Shown piece after piece: positions 1 through 8,476 of a DNA stretch of 64,000 nt. Each line of letters begins with the position of its first letter. The first letter of the stretch is position 1. Source of the stretch: Candidatus Melainabacteria bacterium (GTDB lineage Bacteria; Cyanobacteriota; Vampirovibrionia; Obscuribacterales; Obscuribacteraceae). The DNA lies in the NCBI GenBank assembly GCA_003153555.1, contig PLZS01000064.1, positions 62,001-126,000 on the forward strand, written 5' to 3'. The position numbers and the translations under genes were made by a program. Under the pieces are notes generated by a model. That model was not told where the DNA came from. It saw nothing but the letters and a program-made list of their open reading frames with translations, and searched no databases.

Positions 1-424
1 CGAACTTTTCAGATATGTTTTCAGTCTCATGAGCGTAGCAATAAGCAATTGTCGGCATGCCAGCAACAGATGGTCTGTCACCTAGTCTGATTGGTGTTTC
101 AATTCCAGAATTGTCACGACGTCTCTGGTGTTGAAAAATCTCGAGCGCCTCTGCCTTAGTCAAGACTAAATATTTTTTGTTCGCTTCATTAAAGGCATTC
201 AACTTCCAATCGGGCGCATGCATAGTCAACGTCAAACCAAGCTTGTTGTTATGCAACTTGAACGCATCCTTAGCTAGAACTATGTCAACGTCGCCTAAGT
301 TATACGAGGTTTGCTTGATCATCCAAGCAGACACCAATTTTGCACTGCCGCCCGGCGCAGCGAAAGCTGTGCCGACTGTGCAGTACCCTGCAAACGCCAT
401 AGCTAGCAAAACTTTAAATGACAT
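1..424 (-). CDS. secreted protein of unknown function, 3' end beyond the window
   Basis: An open frame starts at an ATG on the minus strand (424) and stays open for 141 codons to the left edge, so the C-terminus is missing. The first 23 or so residues form a classical signal peptide: MSFK, a hydrophobic core LLAMAFAGYC, then TAFA-AP as a likely signal peptidase I site. The mature part contains LVSAWMIKQTSYNLGDVDIVLAKDA and a basic QRRR patch. I do not recognise a family. It is divergent from the kinase gene at 538, with 113 bases between them. The signal peptide is the main support; function is unknown. Confidence 0.72.
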   Translation of the reverse strand, partial: MSFKVLLAMAFAGYCTVGTAFAAPGGSAKLVSAWMIKQTSYNLGDVDIVLAKDAFKLHNNKLGLTLTMHAPDWKLNAFNEANKKYLVLTKAEALEIFQHQRRRDNSGIETPIRLGDRPSVAGMPTIAYCYAHETENISEKF

Positions 425-537
425 CTATTGGCCCCGATAACAACCTGCCCGAAAAGTCTGATTATTAAACGAATTCAACATGATTACTAAGGCTAAAGCA
501 AGGGCAAAATACATTGCAGAGGGCTCATCCGTAACAC

Positions 538-2637
538 ATGATTCAATCCAAGGAACGAGATTCTGGCGGCTTTAACCAGAATGCAGAAAGCACTACTGCG
601 CCCGAAGCCGTTGGCGACAACGCGAATACTCCTTCTGTCCAAAACTCTCTTATCAACACTCTCTTCGCCGAAAAATACCTAATCCGAGAGGTGCTTGGCG
701 AAGGCGGGATGAGCATCGTTTATCTAGCCCGCCACGAAGCGCTGAACAAGCTTGTTGCAATTAAAACACTTCATACTCATCTCATGTCCAAAACAACAAG
801 CTTGATGCGATTCAAACAAGAGGCGCAGGCGGCAAGTCGTTTGGAACATCCAGGCATCGTAGCGATCCACGATTATGGCATCACAGAAGACGGAACGCCT
901 TATCTTGTTATGGATTACGTTCAGGGCGAATCTCTCGGTGATTTACTGAACCGGATTAAGTCTCTTCCCAATGCCGATGCTTTGAACATCTTCAAACAGA
1001 CGACTGCTGCGATTGCCCATGCCCATCAGCGTGGTGTTGTGCATAGAGACATCAAACCTAGCAACATCATGCTCAACTTCGATGAACGCAATAGCTTAAC
1101 CGTCAAGATTGTTGATTTCGGCGTGGCCAAACTTGTTGAAGGGGAAGACGCCAAACTCACACAAACCGGAGAATCTTTGGGCAGCCCGCTCTACATGAGC
1201 CCCGAACAGTGCCTTGGACAGCAGCTCGACGTTCGATCAGACATCTATTCATTTGGTTGCGTCATGTACGAGGCGCTATTGGGCGTTCCGGCCTTAGCCT
1301 CTGACAGTGTGTTCAAAACAATGATGAAACACATTCACGACATGCCACCAAGCTTCAAAGAAGTTCGTCGCGATCTAAAACACCTAGGTGCCCTCGAGCG
1401 GATTGTGTTTAAAGCTATTGCAAAAGAGCCGGGAAAACGATATCAGAAGATGGATGACATTCTTGCTGATCTAAATAATCTGCATGAAGAGCAAGGGCTC
1501 GCGCAAAGAATCGTTCAATCCTTTGAACTCACAGGCTTACGGAAGACAACAAAGTCGCTCAACTTTATGGTTGCTTCGTCGTTGCTAATTGGCGCACTTA
1601 TACTGATTGGCGCTCAATACATCCTCAACGCGCTGTCCACTGTTTCCACCACACCAAATTTGCAATCGGAAGCAGTGATATGGCAGCGTTTTGCCGACAA
1701 GGGAAATGTTGAGCAGGTTCAGAAAGACTCTGAAGAAAAGCAAATGGTGCTCGGCTCATTGCAAAATCTGGCCCTTGAATCCGACGAGCAGGCAGTAAGA
1801 AAGTCAGATCCAAACTCATTTAGCACAAAACAGCTTGAGCTCGCCTTTGAAAGGCGATCTAAAGGCGCGACGGAAAGAAATCAGCGCCACTATGATACCG
1901 CGCAAAGTAATTTCGTTGCGTCGATCGACTACATCAGTAAATTTGTAGATCAGACCAAAGACATACAGCGAGCCAACGCGCTAAACAACCTTATGCTTGC
2001 CTACATAGGCAAAGCAGATTGCGAATATTTCAATGCAATACCCGATTATGTAAATGCCGCTGAGGATTACGGCAAAGCGGTTGAACTTCTGAGCAAACTA
2101 AAAACCAGCAATATTTGGGTTGAGTTGCCACCTAACGAGCAGTTGCACATGCTTTTCAGAACTGCTGATTGCTATTTTATGAAAGGCAATTATGCTGAAT
2201 CAACGAACGCAAGACATTGGGTACCTGACCTGATGAGGTCTTCAGATAGAGCGATTAAGGATGCTAGCTACAAGCGCTTAACCTACAGCAAGATCGCCGA
2301 AGAAAACTTTCGCTCCCATCGACTAGCCGATGCGAAAGGATTATACGAAATGGCCTTCCAAGAATGGACTCGAAACGGCGAGAACTTCGAGCGAGAGCAG
2401 GCGATTGCCGCTGGAAGACTGGCTGAAATAAAGGAGTCCCTGAATATCGATCCGCAAATCGACGTCTATACGCAGTTCATAGATTTAGCGACAAAACTGT
2501 CGCTCACCAATCCCGAGAAACTCAGATCACCATTTTTCTCAAACGCCTATCAGAGTTACGCTCACTATCTTTGGCAACATGGAAAATTCGTCAAAGCATT
2601 CCAAATGCATGACCTCGCTCAGAAGTATGGTTCTTAG
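538..2637 (+). CDS. membrane-anchored Ser/Thr protein kinase with helical C-terminal domain
   Basis: Hanks-type kinase. Visible motifs are the glycine loop GEGGMS (residues 54-59), the ATP lysine in VAIK (76), HRDIKPSN (catalytic loop, 169-176), DFG (193-195) and the activation-segment end SPEQ (221-224). A single membrane span lies at about 343-363, so the kinase is cytoplasmic and the roughly 330-residue tail is predicted to lie outside. The tail is helical and TPR-like (repeated A/Y/L patterns such as ADCYFMKGNYAES). Family knowledge: such proteins are receptor-like signalling kinases. The ligand and targets are unknown. The ATG has only a weak Shine-Dalgarno sequence. No adjacent phosphatase is seen. 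Confidence 0.93.
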   Translation: MIQSKERDSGGFNQNAESTTAPEAVGDNANTPSVQNSLINTLFAEKYLIREVLGEGGMSIVYLARHEALNKLVAIKTLHTHLMSKTTSLMRFKQEAQAASRLEHPGIVAIHDYGITEDGTPYLVMDYVQGESLGDLLNRIKSLPNADALNIFKQTTAAIAHAHQRGVVHRDIKPSNIMLNFDERNSLTVKIVDFGVAKLVEGEDAKLTQTGESLGSPLYMSPEQCLGQQLDVRSDIYSFGCVMYEALLGVPALASDSVFKTMMKHIHDMPPSFKEVRRDLKHLGALERIVFKAIAKEPGKRYQKMDDILADLNNLHEEQGLAQRIVQSFELTGLRKTTKSLNFMVASSLLIGALILIGAQYILNALSTVSTTPNLQSEAVIWQRFADKGNVEQVQKDSEEKQMVLGSLQNLALESDEQAVRKSDPNSFSTKQLELAFERRSKGATERNQRHYDTAQSNFVASIDYISKFVDQTKDIQRANALNNLMLAYIGKADCEYFNAIPDYVNAAEDYGKAVELLSKLKTSNIWVELPPNEQLHMLFRTADCYFMKGNYAESTNARHWVPDLMRSSDRAIKDASYKRLTYSKIAEENFRSHRLADAKGLYEMAFQEWTRNGENFEREQAIAAGRLAEIKESLNIDPQIDVYTQFIDLATKLSLTNPEKLRSPFFSNAYQSYAHYLWQHGKFVKAFQMHDLAQKYGS

Positions 2638-2775
2638 AGTGTTTTTGAGTGTTTAGCAACTAGTTTCTGTCTTTCAGTGCACTCGAAGATTAGCTCATCT
2701 TCTGGATCTTCTCCAGTCGCACATATTCTCTCTATTGTGGGAATGGAAAATTACTTACACGCACGTCCACACTGA

Positions 2776-4122
2776 TCAGATCAGTGGATCATTTATATCG
2801 GTAGAAGCGGCAAGTTTTCCACGTTCTTCGTTCACCCTGGTCAGCATTGCCATCCCTGCGGCAAAGAAGAGGATCGTGCACAATATTGCGATCCGATAAT
2901 TGTTGTGTGTTAGAAAGGCAACAGCCCCAAACGTAAGAGCACCAACTGCGGTGGCTAATTTAACAGCTACGCCCCACAATCCGAGAAACTCTCCTGAGCG
3001 TCCTGCTGGAGCGAACTGACCCACAAGAGCGCGCCCAACCGATCCAGTTGAACCCATGGCTATGCCAACCAGGTTAGCAGCAATCCAAAGCTGTGGCTTG
3101 TTTTGAGCAGCCGCGGCAACGAGAATGGCAAGCGTCCAAATCGACAGGGTTATCATCAAGGTGCGCACGGAACCAATGCGGTCTTGCACGAAACCAAACA
3201 CTGAAGCGCCAACTGCTGCTGTGACATTAACGACGAGGATCATAACAATTGAGTCTTGAGCGGTGAATTTGACCACTTCCTGCGCATAGACCGAGGCCAG
3301 GTGTATGACTGTGCTAGTGCCACAACTGTACAGAAAGAGCGTGATCAAGAATCGAAATAAGTCTCTGTAATGCCTGGCATGAGTAATCGTGGCTTTCAAT
3401 CGTTCGAAACCGGCATGGATAGGGTTGTGCCCAATCACAGCTGGATCCGGTTGGGCACGCTCTTTCAAATACACAAAAGTAGGCAGGACAGCAATTCCAA
3501 AAAATAAAGCACAGAACAACATAACGATGGGCACAAATTCGGTTGAAGTTTGGCCTCGCTGTATAGCCCATGAAACATAGGCTAGACAAGCGCCAAGGGA
3601 AAGCAAGCCCCCAACATAACCAGCAGCCCATCCAATAGACGAGATTCGTCCCATATCTTTTTTGGTTGCCAATTCGGGCAGAAATGCTGCTATCAAGTCT
3701 TCACCAGTGCCAAATGCAATGTTGGCGATCGTCAGAGTCACCATTGCCGGTATCACAGCCCCTGGTCCAAAGAATGATAGACAAGCCGTCGCGATCACGC
3801 AAGTAAACGTGGAATAGAAAAGCATTCTCTTTTTTGATGCAGTAGCATCAGATATGGTGCCGACAATTGGAGCGGTGAGCACAATCGCCACGCTCGAAAT
3901 GCATATAACAACCGTGAGCAACAGCGTGCCAACCCCTTTCTCCAATCCAGAGGAGGGCCCGGCAATGACATGGGCAAAATAGGCGTTGTAAACAGCTGTA
4001 GCAACAACTGTTCCATATGTGGAATTGGCAATATCATAAGATGCCCAGGCTAAGATTTCTTTGCGAGGAGCGTTGCTAGCCGCCTTTTCCAGCTCTAGGC
4101 CGCTCATTGATGGTTGCTCCAT
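2776..4122 (-). CDS. MFS transporter of the UMF1 (Atg22-like) family
   Basis: About twelve hydrophobic segments, and the N-terminal signature EILAWASYDIANSTYGTVV that is typical of UMF1 permeases (related to eukaryotic Atg22 vacuolar effluxers). The loop VGTISDATASKKR after the second or third helix matches the MFS cytoplasmic loop motif. The substrate cannot be read from sequence. I chose the ATG at 4122 (MEQPS) rather than the longer start at 4206 because a GGAG lies 6 bases upstream and because the extra 28 residues do not look like family sequence. The gene is transcribed in the same direction as the HEAT-like gene upstream but is separated from it by a structured gap. Confidence 0.9.
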   Translation of the reverse strand: MEQPSMSGLELEKAASNAPRKEILAWASYDIANSTYGTVVATAVYNAYFAHVIAGPSSGLEKGVGTLLLTVVICISSVAIVLTAPIVGTISDATASKKRMLFYSTFTCVIATACLSFFGPGAVIPAMVTLTIANIAFGTGEDLIAAFLPELATKKDMGRISSIGWAAGYVGGLLSLGACLAYVSWAIQRGQTSTEFVPIVMLFCALFFGIAVLPTFVYLKERAQPDPAVIGHNPIHAGFERLKATITHARHYRDLFRFLITLFLYSCGTSTVIHLASVYAQEVVKFTAQDSIVMILVVNVTAAVGASVFGFVQDRIGSVRTLMITLSIWTLAILVAAAAQNKPQLWIAANLVGIAMGSTGSVGRALVGQFAPAGRSGEFLGLWGVAVKLATAVGALTFGAVAFLTHNNYRIAILCTILFFAAGMAMLTRVNEERGKLAASTDINDPLI

Positions 4123-4194
4123 AAGACTCCACGCTTGCCATTCAAATTTTAGAACATATCGATAGTTGCAGTAACGGAAGAAGTTCCATAATTT

Positions 4195-4220
4195 AAGGGC
4201 TTTCAAAATTGAAAGCCCTT
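4195..4220 (-). terminator. 12-bp inverted repeat, probable terminator or hairpin
   Basis: Perfect 12-bp arms (AAGGGCTTTCAA and its complement) are separated by 2 bases. The repeat lies between the 4410-4865 gene and the transporter, both on the minus strand. Read on the minus strand the second arm is followed by AAATTATGG, so the T-tract is poor; a terminator is likely but not certain. Confidence 0.5.
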
Positions 4221-4252
4221 ATTAATTCGTCAAGTACGGATATTTGCGCGAA

Positions 4253-4310
4253 GCTTCGAGACATGGGACGGGATCTACATCCCCGCTGTTTAGCGCTCAT
4301 GTCGCGAAGC
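4253..4310. other. compact three-way-junction structured element
   Basis: The outer arms GCTTCGAGACATG (4253-4265) and CATGTCGCGAAGC (4298-4310) pair with one mismatch. Inside, two hairpins sit directly side by side: GGGAT-CTAC-ATCCC (4270-4283) and CGCT-GTTT-AGCG (4284-4295). Only 4 and 2 bases are left unpaired at the junction. This is more ordered than a chance inverted repeat. It could be a small structured RNA, a leader element, or a palindromic mobile unit. Direction and function are unknown. Confidence 0.4.
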
Positions 4311-4317
4311 TATTCCA

Positions 4318-4356
4318 AGTCATGCAGCGTTGTCAGCGTTGTCAGCGTTCATGACT
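4318..4356. repeat. 9-bp tandem repeat enclosed by a 7-bp inverted repeat
   Basis: CAGCGTTGT is repeated at 4325 and 4334, with a partial third copy at 4343. The array is framed by AGTCATG (4318-4324) and CATGACT (4350-4356), which can pair. It follows the three-way-junction element by 7 bases. Confidence 0.6.
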
Positions 4357-4409
4357 GGCATCCACCGGGGAAAAGGTTTCATTTCACTAGCCTGTCGGCA
4401 CAGCAACTG

Positions 4410-4865
4410 TTAGCCTGTTTGTTTAACTGCGAACGAACCGAACATCCAATGTATGACTCGATTTGAGAGTCCGCCCGAACTTTGCTTATCGAGCGATCGA
4501 TTGGCTCTTTGCGCAACGCGTTCATCTTCATCTTCGGCCAAAGTCTCAAGCAGAAATGGTGCCAGGTTTTGATTCTCAGCCAGCCGCACTCTGACTCTGA
4601 AGTCGCTGTCACAGGCTAATTTCCAAACGAGTTCTTCTGGCAATTTCAGATTTGCAGCAACAGCGCATCGAACAAGCGCATTTTGATGCTCGGCAAGCGG
4701 CTTCAATACATCCTGGTTGGCGCAGGCGCCTATGTATTCCGTGATTTTGCGGTTCAGAGGCACAATAACGGATTCACCCTTCAGGGCTTCTAGCGCAGCT
4801 AGAATCTCCTGCTCAGTCAGAGCTGCTCTCGACGGCAATGAATAACCACTCTCGTTCCTAAACAC
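4410..4865 (-). CDS. small HEAT/LRV-like helical repeat protein
   Basis: About 151 residues with short degenerate helical repeats of the HEAT or leucine-rich-variant kind: LAEHQNALVRCAVAANLKLP, LACDSDFRVRVRLAENQNL, LAEDEDERVAQRANRSL. Such repeats are usually protein-binding scaffolds. The last two repeats closely resemble the C-terminus of the gene at 8477-9151 (DxxxxVRxxLAEN, then A-DDE-VAxRA). The GTG at 4865 has AGAGGTGG about 5 bases upstream and is preferred to the GTG at 4874, which overlaps that site. The function is unknown. Confidence 0.75.
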   Translation of the reverse strand: MFRNESGYSLPSRAALTEQEILAALEALKGESVIVPLNRKITEYIGACANQDVLKPLAEHQNALVRCAVAANLKLPEELVWKLACDSDFRVRVRLAENQNLAPFLLETLAEDEDERVAQRANRSLDKQSSGGLSNRVIHWMFGSFAVKQTG

Positions 4866-5140
4866 AGAAACCACCTCTCACTCACAGGGAAATCAAGACC
4901 CGTTTCACAAGAGGAATGTTCCACCCTTGAATCGTGATCAAGCGCCATATACCAGGTTCTTACAGTCCCTTACAAGCTTCTTACACAGCCAGCCGGCAGC
5001 CCTGAATGGATCCACTGACAAGCTTTTGCGATAGAAGTTTTCGTTTTAGACAATGCGAATTCGATAAACGCGAAAACAGGAACAGAAAATCTGCCAAACT
5101 TAGAATTCCAGGCATTCACCAAATTTCAGGGAGCCCCAAA

Positions 5141-6184
5141 ATGCGAATTGCCCAGCTCGCGGCCAATACCGAATCGGTGCCACCACATGGCTATGGGGGC
5201 ACTGAGTTAATCGTAAGTTTGCTCACTGAAGAGCTTGTAAAACGCGGTCATGAAGTGACGCTATTCGCCGCCGGAAGCTCAGAGACTAAAGCGCGTTTGA
5301 TTACGGTCGTTGATGAACCTCTGCGAGCGGCTGGGAAGTACAACATGCTCCAGTGGCCGGCATTCGACATGCAAACACTGATCGAATTGGAGAAATTGCA
5401 AGACCAATTCGACATAGTTCACTCACACATGAGCTGGTCTGCTTTACCCGTTCTGGATCGACTCAATTGCGCCACTCTTACGACAATGCACAATCAAGTA
5501 AAGCCCTATTGTAAGGGGATTTACCTCAGGTATAAACATCTTCCGTATGTGTCCATAAGCAATTCATTCAAGTCCCTCAACCTCCCTGATCAATTGAACT
5601 ACATCGGCACCGTATACAATGGCATTCGCGTTGAAGACTTCAGCCAAGTCAGCAACGGACAAGCAAGAGCGGGGCTTCTGTTTGTCGGAAGAATATGCAA
5701 AGACAAGGGGGCGGCAGAAGCGATTGACATAGCAAAGCGCCTGAACATGCCAATCAAAATAGCAGGCAAGGTGGATAAGAATGACGAGCAATATTTTGAG
5801 CAAGAGGTAAAGCCCAGACTAAGCTACTCCGGAGCAGAGCTTATCGGGGAAGTTGACCACAATCAAAAAGTAGAACTGTACAACAGAGCCGTCGCAGTTG
5901 TTTATCCAATCAATTTTAATGAGCCGTTTGGACTGGTGATGGCCGAGGCGCTAGCGTCCGGCACTCCAGTGATGGCCTTTGATAAAGGCTCCGTGCGCGA
6001 AGTGCTGGATGATCCCAAAACCGCAATTATTGGAACGACTGTCGATGAACTAGTAAGCCGATATCCAGAACTGAAAGACATAGATCGGAACGATTGTGTT
6101 TGTCGGGTGAAAGAATTGTTCAGCGTAGAAAAGATGGTAGACGGTTACGAAAAGTTGTACCAAGAGTTGCTGATCAATCCTTAA
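5141..6184 (+). CDS. glycosyltransferase family 4 (GT-B fold)
   Basis: About 347 residues. The N-terminal Rossmann half begins MRIAQLAANTESVPPHGYGG-E, as in many GT4 enzymes that act on nucleotide sugars. The C-terminal half carries the donor-binding EX7E motif in NEPFGLVMAEALASGTPV and the usual LFVGRICKDKG strand and helix. The acceptor cannot be deduced; capsule, glycolipid or compatible-solute synthesis are all possible. The ATG at 5141 is chosen over 5006 because GGGAG precedes it and the upstream 45 residues are basic and not family-like. The gene stands alone, with a repeat-rich gap downstream. Confidence 0.92.
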   Translation: MRIAQLAANTESVPPHGYGGTELIVSLLTEELVKRGHEVTLFAAGSSETKARLITVVDEPLRAAGKYNMLQWPAFDMQTLIELEKLQDQFDIVHSHMSWSALPVLDRLNCATLTTMHNQVKPYCKGIYLRYKHLPYVSISNSFKSLNLPDQLNYIGTVYNGIRVEDFSQVSNGQARAGLLFVGRICKDKGAAEAIDIAKRLNMPIKIAGKVDKNDEQYFEQEVKPRLSYSGAELIGEVDHNQKVELYNRAVAVVYPINFNEPFGLVMAEALASGTPVMAFDKGSVREVLDDPKTAIIGTTVDELVSRYPELKDIDRNDCVCRVKELFSVEKMVDGYEKLYQELLINP

Positions 6185-6203
6185 TCACAGCCTGGGAAAT
6201 GGA

Positions 6204-6254
6204 GCGACTGTCAGTCGCCCATAATCACGAATCATCCAGTTATTCACCGACGAA
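6204..6254. repeat. dispersed repeat copy 1 with internal hairpin
   Basis: Begins with the inverted repeat GCGACTG-T-CAGTCGC and continues CCATAATCACGAATC. It closely matches 6358-6410. The 414-base gap after the glycosyltransferase contains nothing else that I recognise apart from the imperfect palindrome at 6305-6328. Confidence 0.7.
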
Positions 6255-6304
6255 TCCATCCTTTTACGAACGCACCAACCGATTACCGAATCACGAATCG
6301 AGGC

Positions 6305-6328
6305 GGGACTGGAGTCGACTGGAGTCCC
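6305..6328. repeat. imperfect palindrome between the two repeat copies
   Basis: GGGACT, GG, AGTCGACT, GG, AGTCCC: symmetrical except for the two GG pairs. It lies midway between the flanking direct repeats and may be a spacer hairpin of the same element family. Confidence 0.5.
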
Positions 6329-6357
6329 GATCCATTTCGAATGTGGTGAAATGAAGC

Positions 6358-6410
6358 GCGACTGTCCGCAGTCGCCCATAATCACGAATCCAGTTATTAC
6401 CGACGAACCC
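6358..6410. repeat. dispersed repeat copy 2 with internal hairpin
   Basis: GCGACTG-TC-CGCAGTCGC followed by CCATAATCACGAATCCAG, nearly identical to 6204-6254 with small indels. The pair resembles intergenic REP-type elements. Confidence 0.7.
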
Positions 6411-6598
6411 ACAGTTTACGGACTGATCTATCTTATGACCCATCCGTCCTGACAATGCACCTGAGCGTCCCGAATGGAAGCCAGGTTACACATTTAGCAA
6501 TTATTCCTGTGACTCCAACACTAACAAGGAACTTTCTCGACTGAACATGGTCATTACCTGAGCGAACGAGCACAAGTTTAAATCAAAGGAGATTACCC

Positions 6599-6952
6599 AT
6601 GGAACCTGATACGAGTGTTAGCAGCTGCGGTAGCAGCCACAAGAGTGATTATGAAGGCAACATGGAATGCAAGCTCAAGGAACTTGGCGCCAAAATCGAT
6701 GAGATGACTGCTAAAGCTGGAGAATTGTCGGCGAAGGCAGGAGAAGCCAAAGACCAAGCGGCGTGCAAACTGAAAGAGCTTAACGAGAAGCGGGAAGCCG
6801 CCACTAAGCGATTTGGCGAAGTCAGAGATGCTAGTGGAGAAGCTTGGACGGAATTCAGAGGCGGAATGGATAAAGCGTTTGATGAACTGAAATCGGCGTG
6901 GGACGAATTGCGCTTGGGTTCTGAGAAGGCTGCCGACAAACTAAGCCACTAA
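6599..6952 (+). CDS. small coiled-coil protein of unknown function
   Basis: 117 residues, highly charged and rich in Ala, Lys and Glu. From residue 20 onward it is almost certainly one long coiled coil (MECKLKELGAKIDEMTAKAGELSAKAGEAK), with a weak periodicity of AGEA/AGEL units. There is no signal peptide or membrane span, so it is cytoplasmic. AAGGAG lies 7 bases before the ATG. Similar small helical proteins are often stress induced, but no family is assigned. The following two genes are also small and on the same strand. Confidence 0.75.
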   Translation: MEPDTSVSSCGSSHKSDYEGNMECKLKELGAKIDEMTAKAGELSAKAGEAKDQAACKLKELNEKREAATKRFGEVRDASGEAWTEFRGGMDKAFDELKSAWDELRLGSEKAADKLSH

Positions 6953-7068
6953 GTTGTAGGGCTGAGCGAAATCTGTTCGGCTGACGCCGGCGGATTTTGC
7001 TTGTCTTATTAACTCATCCAACACCCAGCCCACGAACCTTACTTCACTTACATATCTAGGAGAGGAAC

Positions 7069-7458
7069 ATGATTATCAGAGAAAAAGATCCAGATGTCGT
7101 CGTGACATCACCTACCGACTCGACAGCGACTTATGCCATCATCGGTGTAATTGTGGTGGCCATTATCGGATTTGCTATCTATTACTTTAGTTCGATGAAC
7201 ACAGTAACAACGACAAATGTTGAAACACCGCAGGCTCCAAGTTCAACCACCATCATAAACAATGCCGCAACGCCACCTGCTGCGATCCCAGAAGTGCCGA
7301 TGGCTCCTCAGCCTACTCAAGTAGTGGTACCAGTACCAGTGCCGACTCCAGTTGCGGCACCAACCGCACCGGCAGCTCAAACGCCAACGACTGGCACTAC
7401 CTCTACGACAGAGACAAAGACTGAAACTTTGCCTGCTCCAGCGACTCCCCAACGATAA
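7069..7458 (+). CDS. single-span membrane protein with Pro/Thr/Ala-rich tail
   Basis: 129 residues. After a charged 20-residue N-terminus there is one membrane span (about 24-43, TYAIIGVIVVAIIGFAIYYF). The rest is a low-complexity extracytoplasmic tail of Pro, Thr, Val and Ala (VVVPVPVPTPVAAPTAPA). The AGGAG before the ATG is strong. The architecture suggests a cell-envelope spacer or a stress-related membrane protein; no function is claimed. A good intrinsic terminator follows at 7473. Confidence 0.75.
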   Translation: MIIREKDPDVVVTSPTDSTATYAIIGVIVVAIIGFAIYYFSSMNTVTTTNVETPQAPSSTTIINNAATPPAAIPEVPMAPQPTQVVVPVPVPTPVAAPTAPAAQTPTTGTTSTTETKTETLPAPATPQR

Positions 7459-7472
7459 CGTTTAAACACGCC

Positions 7473-7502
7473 AAGAGGATGAACATAACTCTTCATCCTC
7501 TT
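7473..7502 (+). terminator. intrinsic terminator after the 7069-7458 gene
   Basis: An 11-bp perfect stem (AAGAGGATGAA and its complement) with an 8-base loop, whose 3' arm runs into CTTTTACC. It lies 15 bases after the stop codon. The ATG at 7479 is inside this stem, which argues against it as the start of the hemerythrin gene. Confidence 0.75.
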
Positions 7503-7526
7503 TTACCAGACAAGAGACTTTCCAAA

Positions 7527-8006
7527 ATGCCAGACATGATTGAAAAACAAAATGCGATCGAGATTCTGCGAACTGAACATGAACAAATGCGGGAGATGTT
7601 CACAATCATCGCAGCCACAGAAGAACCCGAGCTAAAGAGACAACTCCTACACGAGTTAATTTGCATCGTCAAGGTACATGCTGAGCTTGAACAAAAATAC
7701 TTTTATCCCTTTATTTCTCGCCACGTGCGCTATGAGCATATGAAACGCCCTGCTCAGGAATTTCGCTCCGTGGAAGTTTTGCTTTCTGATGTGGAGAACG
7801 CAGCCGATCCAGAGCTCGCAGCAATGCTTGCGAAAGTTGCCGATTGCTTGGAAAAACATATCTTTGATGCGGAAGAACTGTTGTTCATGAGAATCGAGCA
7901 ACGCTGTTCAGATGTCACTTACTCGCTGTCGCAATTATCGGCGCGAATGATAGCCAAGAAAAAAGAGCTACACCGCAAATTAGGAATAGAGAAAAAGGCT
8001 TCTTAA
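7527..8006 (+). CDS. hemerythrin-like HHE-domain protein
   Basis: About 159 residues with the spaced histidine/glutamate pattern of the HHE cation-binding domain: LRTEHEQMREMF, VHAELEQKYFYPFI, then LEKHIFDAEELLF. These bind a non-haem diiron centre and carry or sense oxygen or nitric oxide. I take the ATG at 7527 (MPDMIEK) because the longer frame starting at 7479 lies in a terminator stem; AAGAGA lies about 9 bases before it. No partner gene is evident. Confidence 0.85.
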   Translation: MPDMIEKQNAIEILRTEHEQMREMFTIIAATEEPELKRQLLHELICIVKVHAELEQKYFYPFISRHVRYEHMKRPAQEFRSVEVLLSDVENAADPELAAMLAKVADCLEKHIFDAEELLFMRIEQRCSDVTYSLSQLSARMIAKKKELHRKLGIEKKAS

Positions 8007-8008
8007 AT

Positions 8009-8191
8009 TCAGTCTCCATGGCACGCTCCATACTCACTGGTCACACGCTTCTTTCGATCGCGCTTGAGCTTCTGCATGATCCACTGGATAACGACGAGAT
8101 CTACTACTGCATCTTCCATGCCGGTCGAGTACACAGCATGTTTGATTTCGCCCTTAAAGAATTTCGAGAAATCTCTATTTCCTGACACCAA
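8009..8191 (-). CDS. small hypothetical protein with a strong Shine-Dalgarno
   Basis: 60 residues starting at TTG (8191) or GTG (8188), preceded by AGGGAGGT, one of the best ribosome sites in the window. It is convergent with the hemerythrin gene, two bases from its stop. The start VILVSGNRDF recalls the conserved strand LVSGDxDF of NYN/PIN-like nucleases, but everything before that strand is absent, so it may be a 3' remnant of such a gene. The C-terminus is basic. Function is not assigned. Confidence 0.45.
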   Translation of the reverse strand: MVSGNRDFSKFFKGEIKHAVYSTGMEDAVVDLVVIQWIMQKLKRDRKKRVTSEYGACHGD

Positions 8192-8476
8192 TATTACCTC
8201 CCTCTAAGACACGGATGATTGTTATTTTTCTAGGCGCATCTGGTGCCTAGATTGTTCCAGTGCGAGCAAACCAGTGAATTCTTGCATTCTGCAGGCGAAT
8301 TTGATCAGTGCTTGCCTGAGCGACCGTGCGATAACCAGCTGCTGGGCGCTCTTATCCAAATGTAGTTGCGCTGATACTGCGAATCTTAACTAGAGGAACA
8401 AAGCAGATGTCAACCCGTCGCTACTCCGCAGAGTGGCACTAACACTCAATCCAGAGCGAGACAAAAGAAGGTAGTC

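Noticed and set aside
177-440. 87-residue plus-strand frame at the left edge
   Set aside because: The minus strand holds a better gene with a clear signal peptide; this frame is its shadow.
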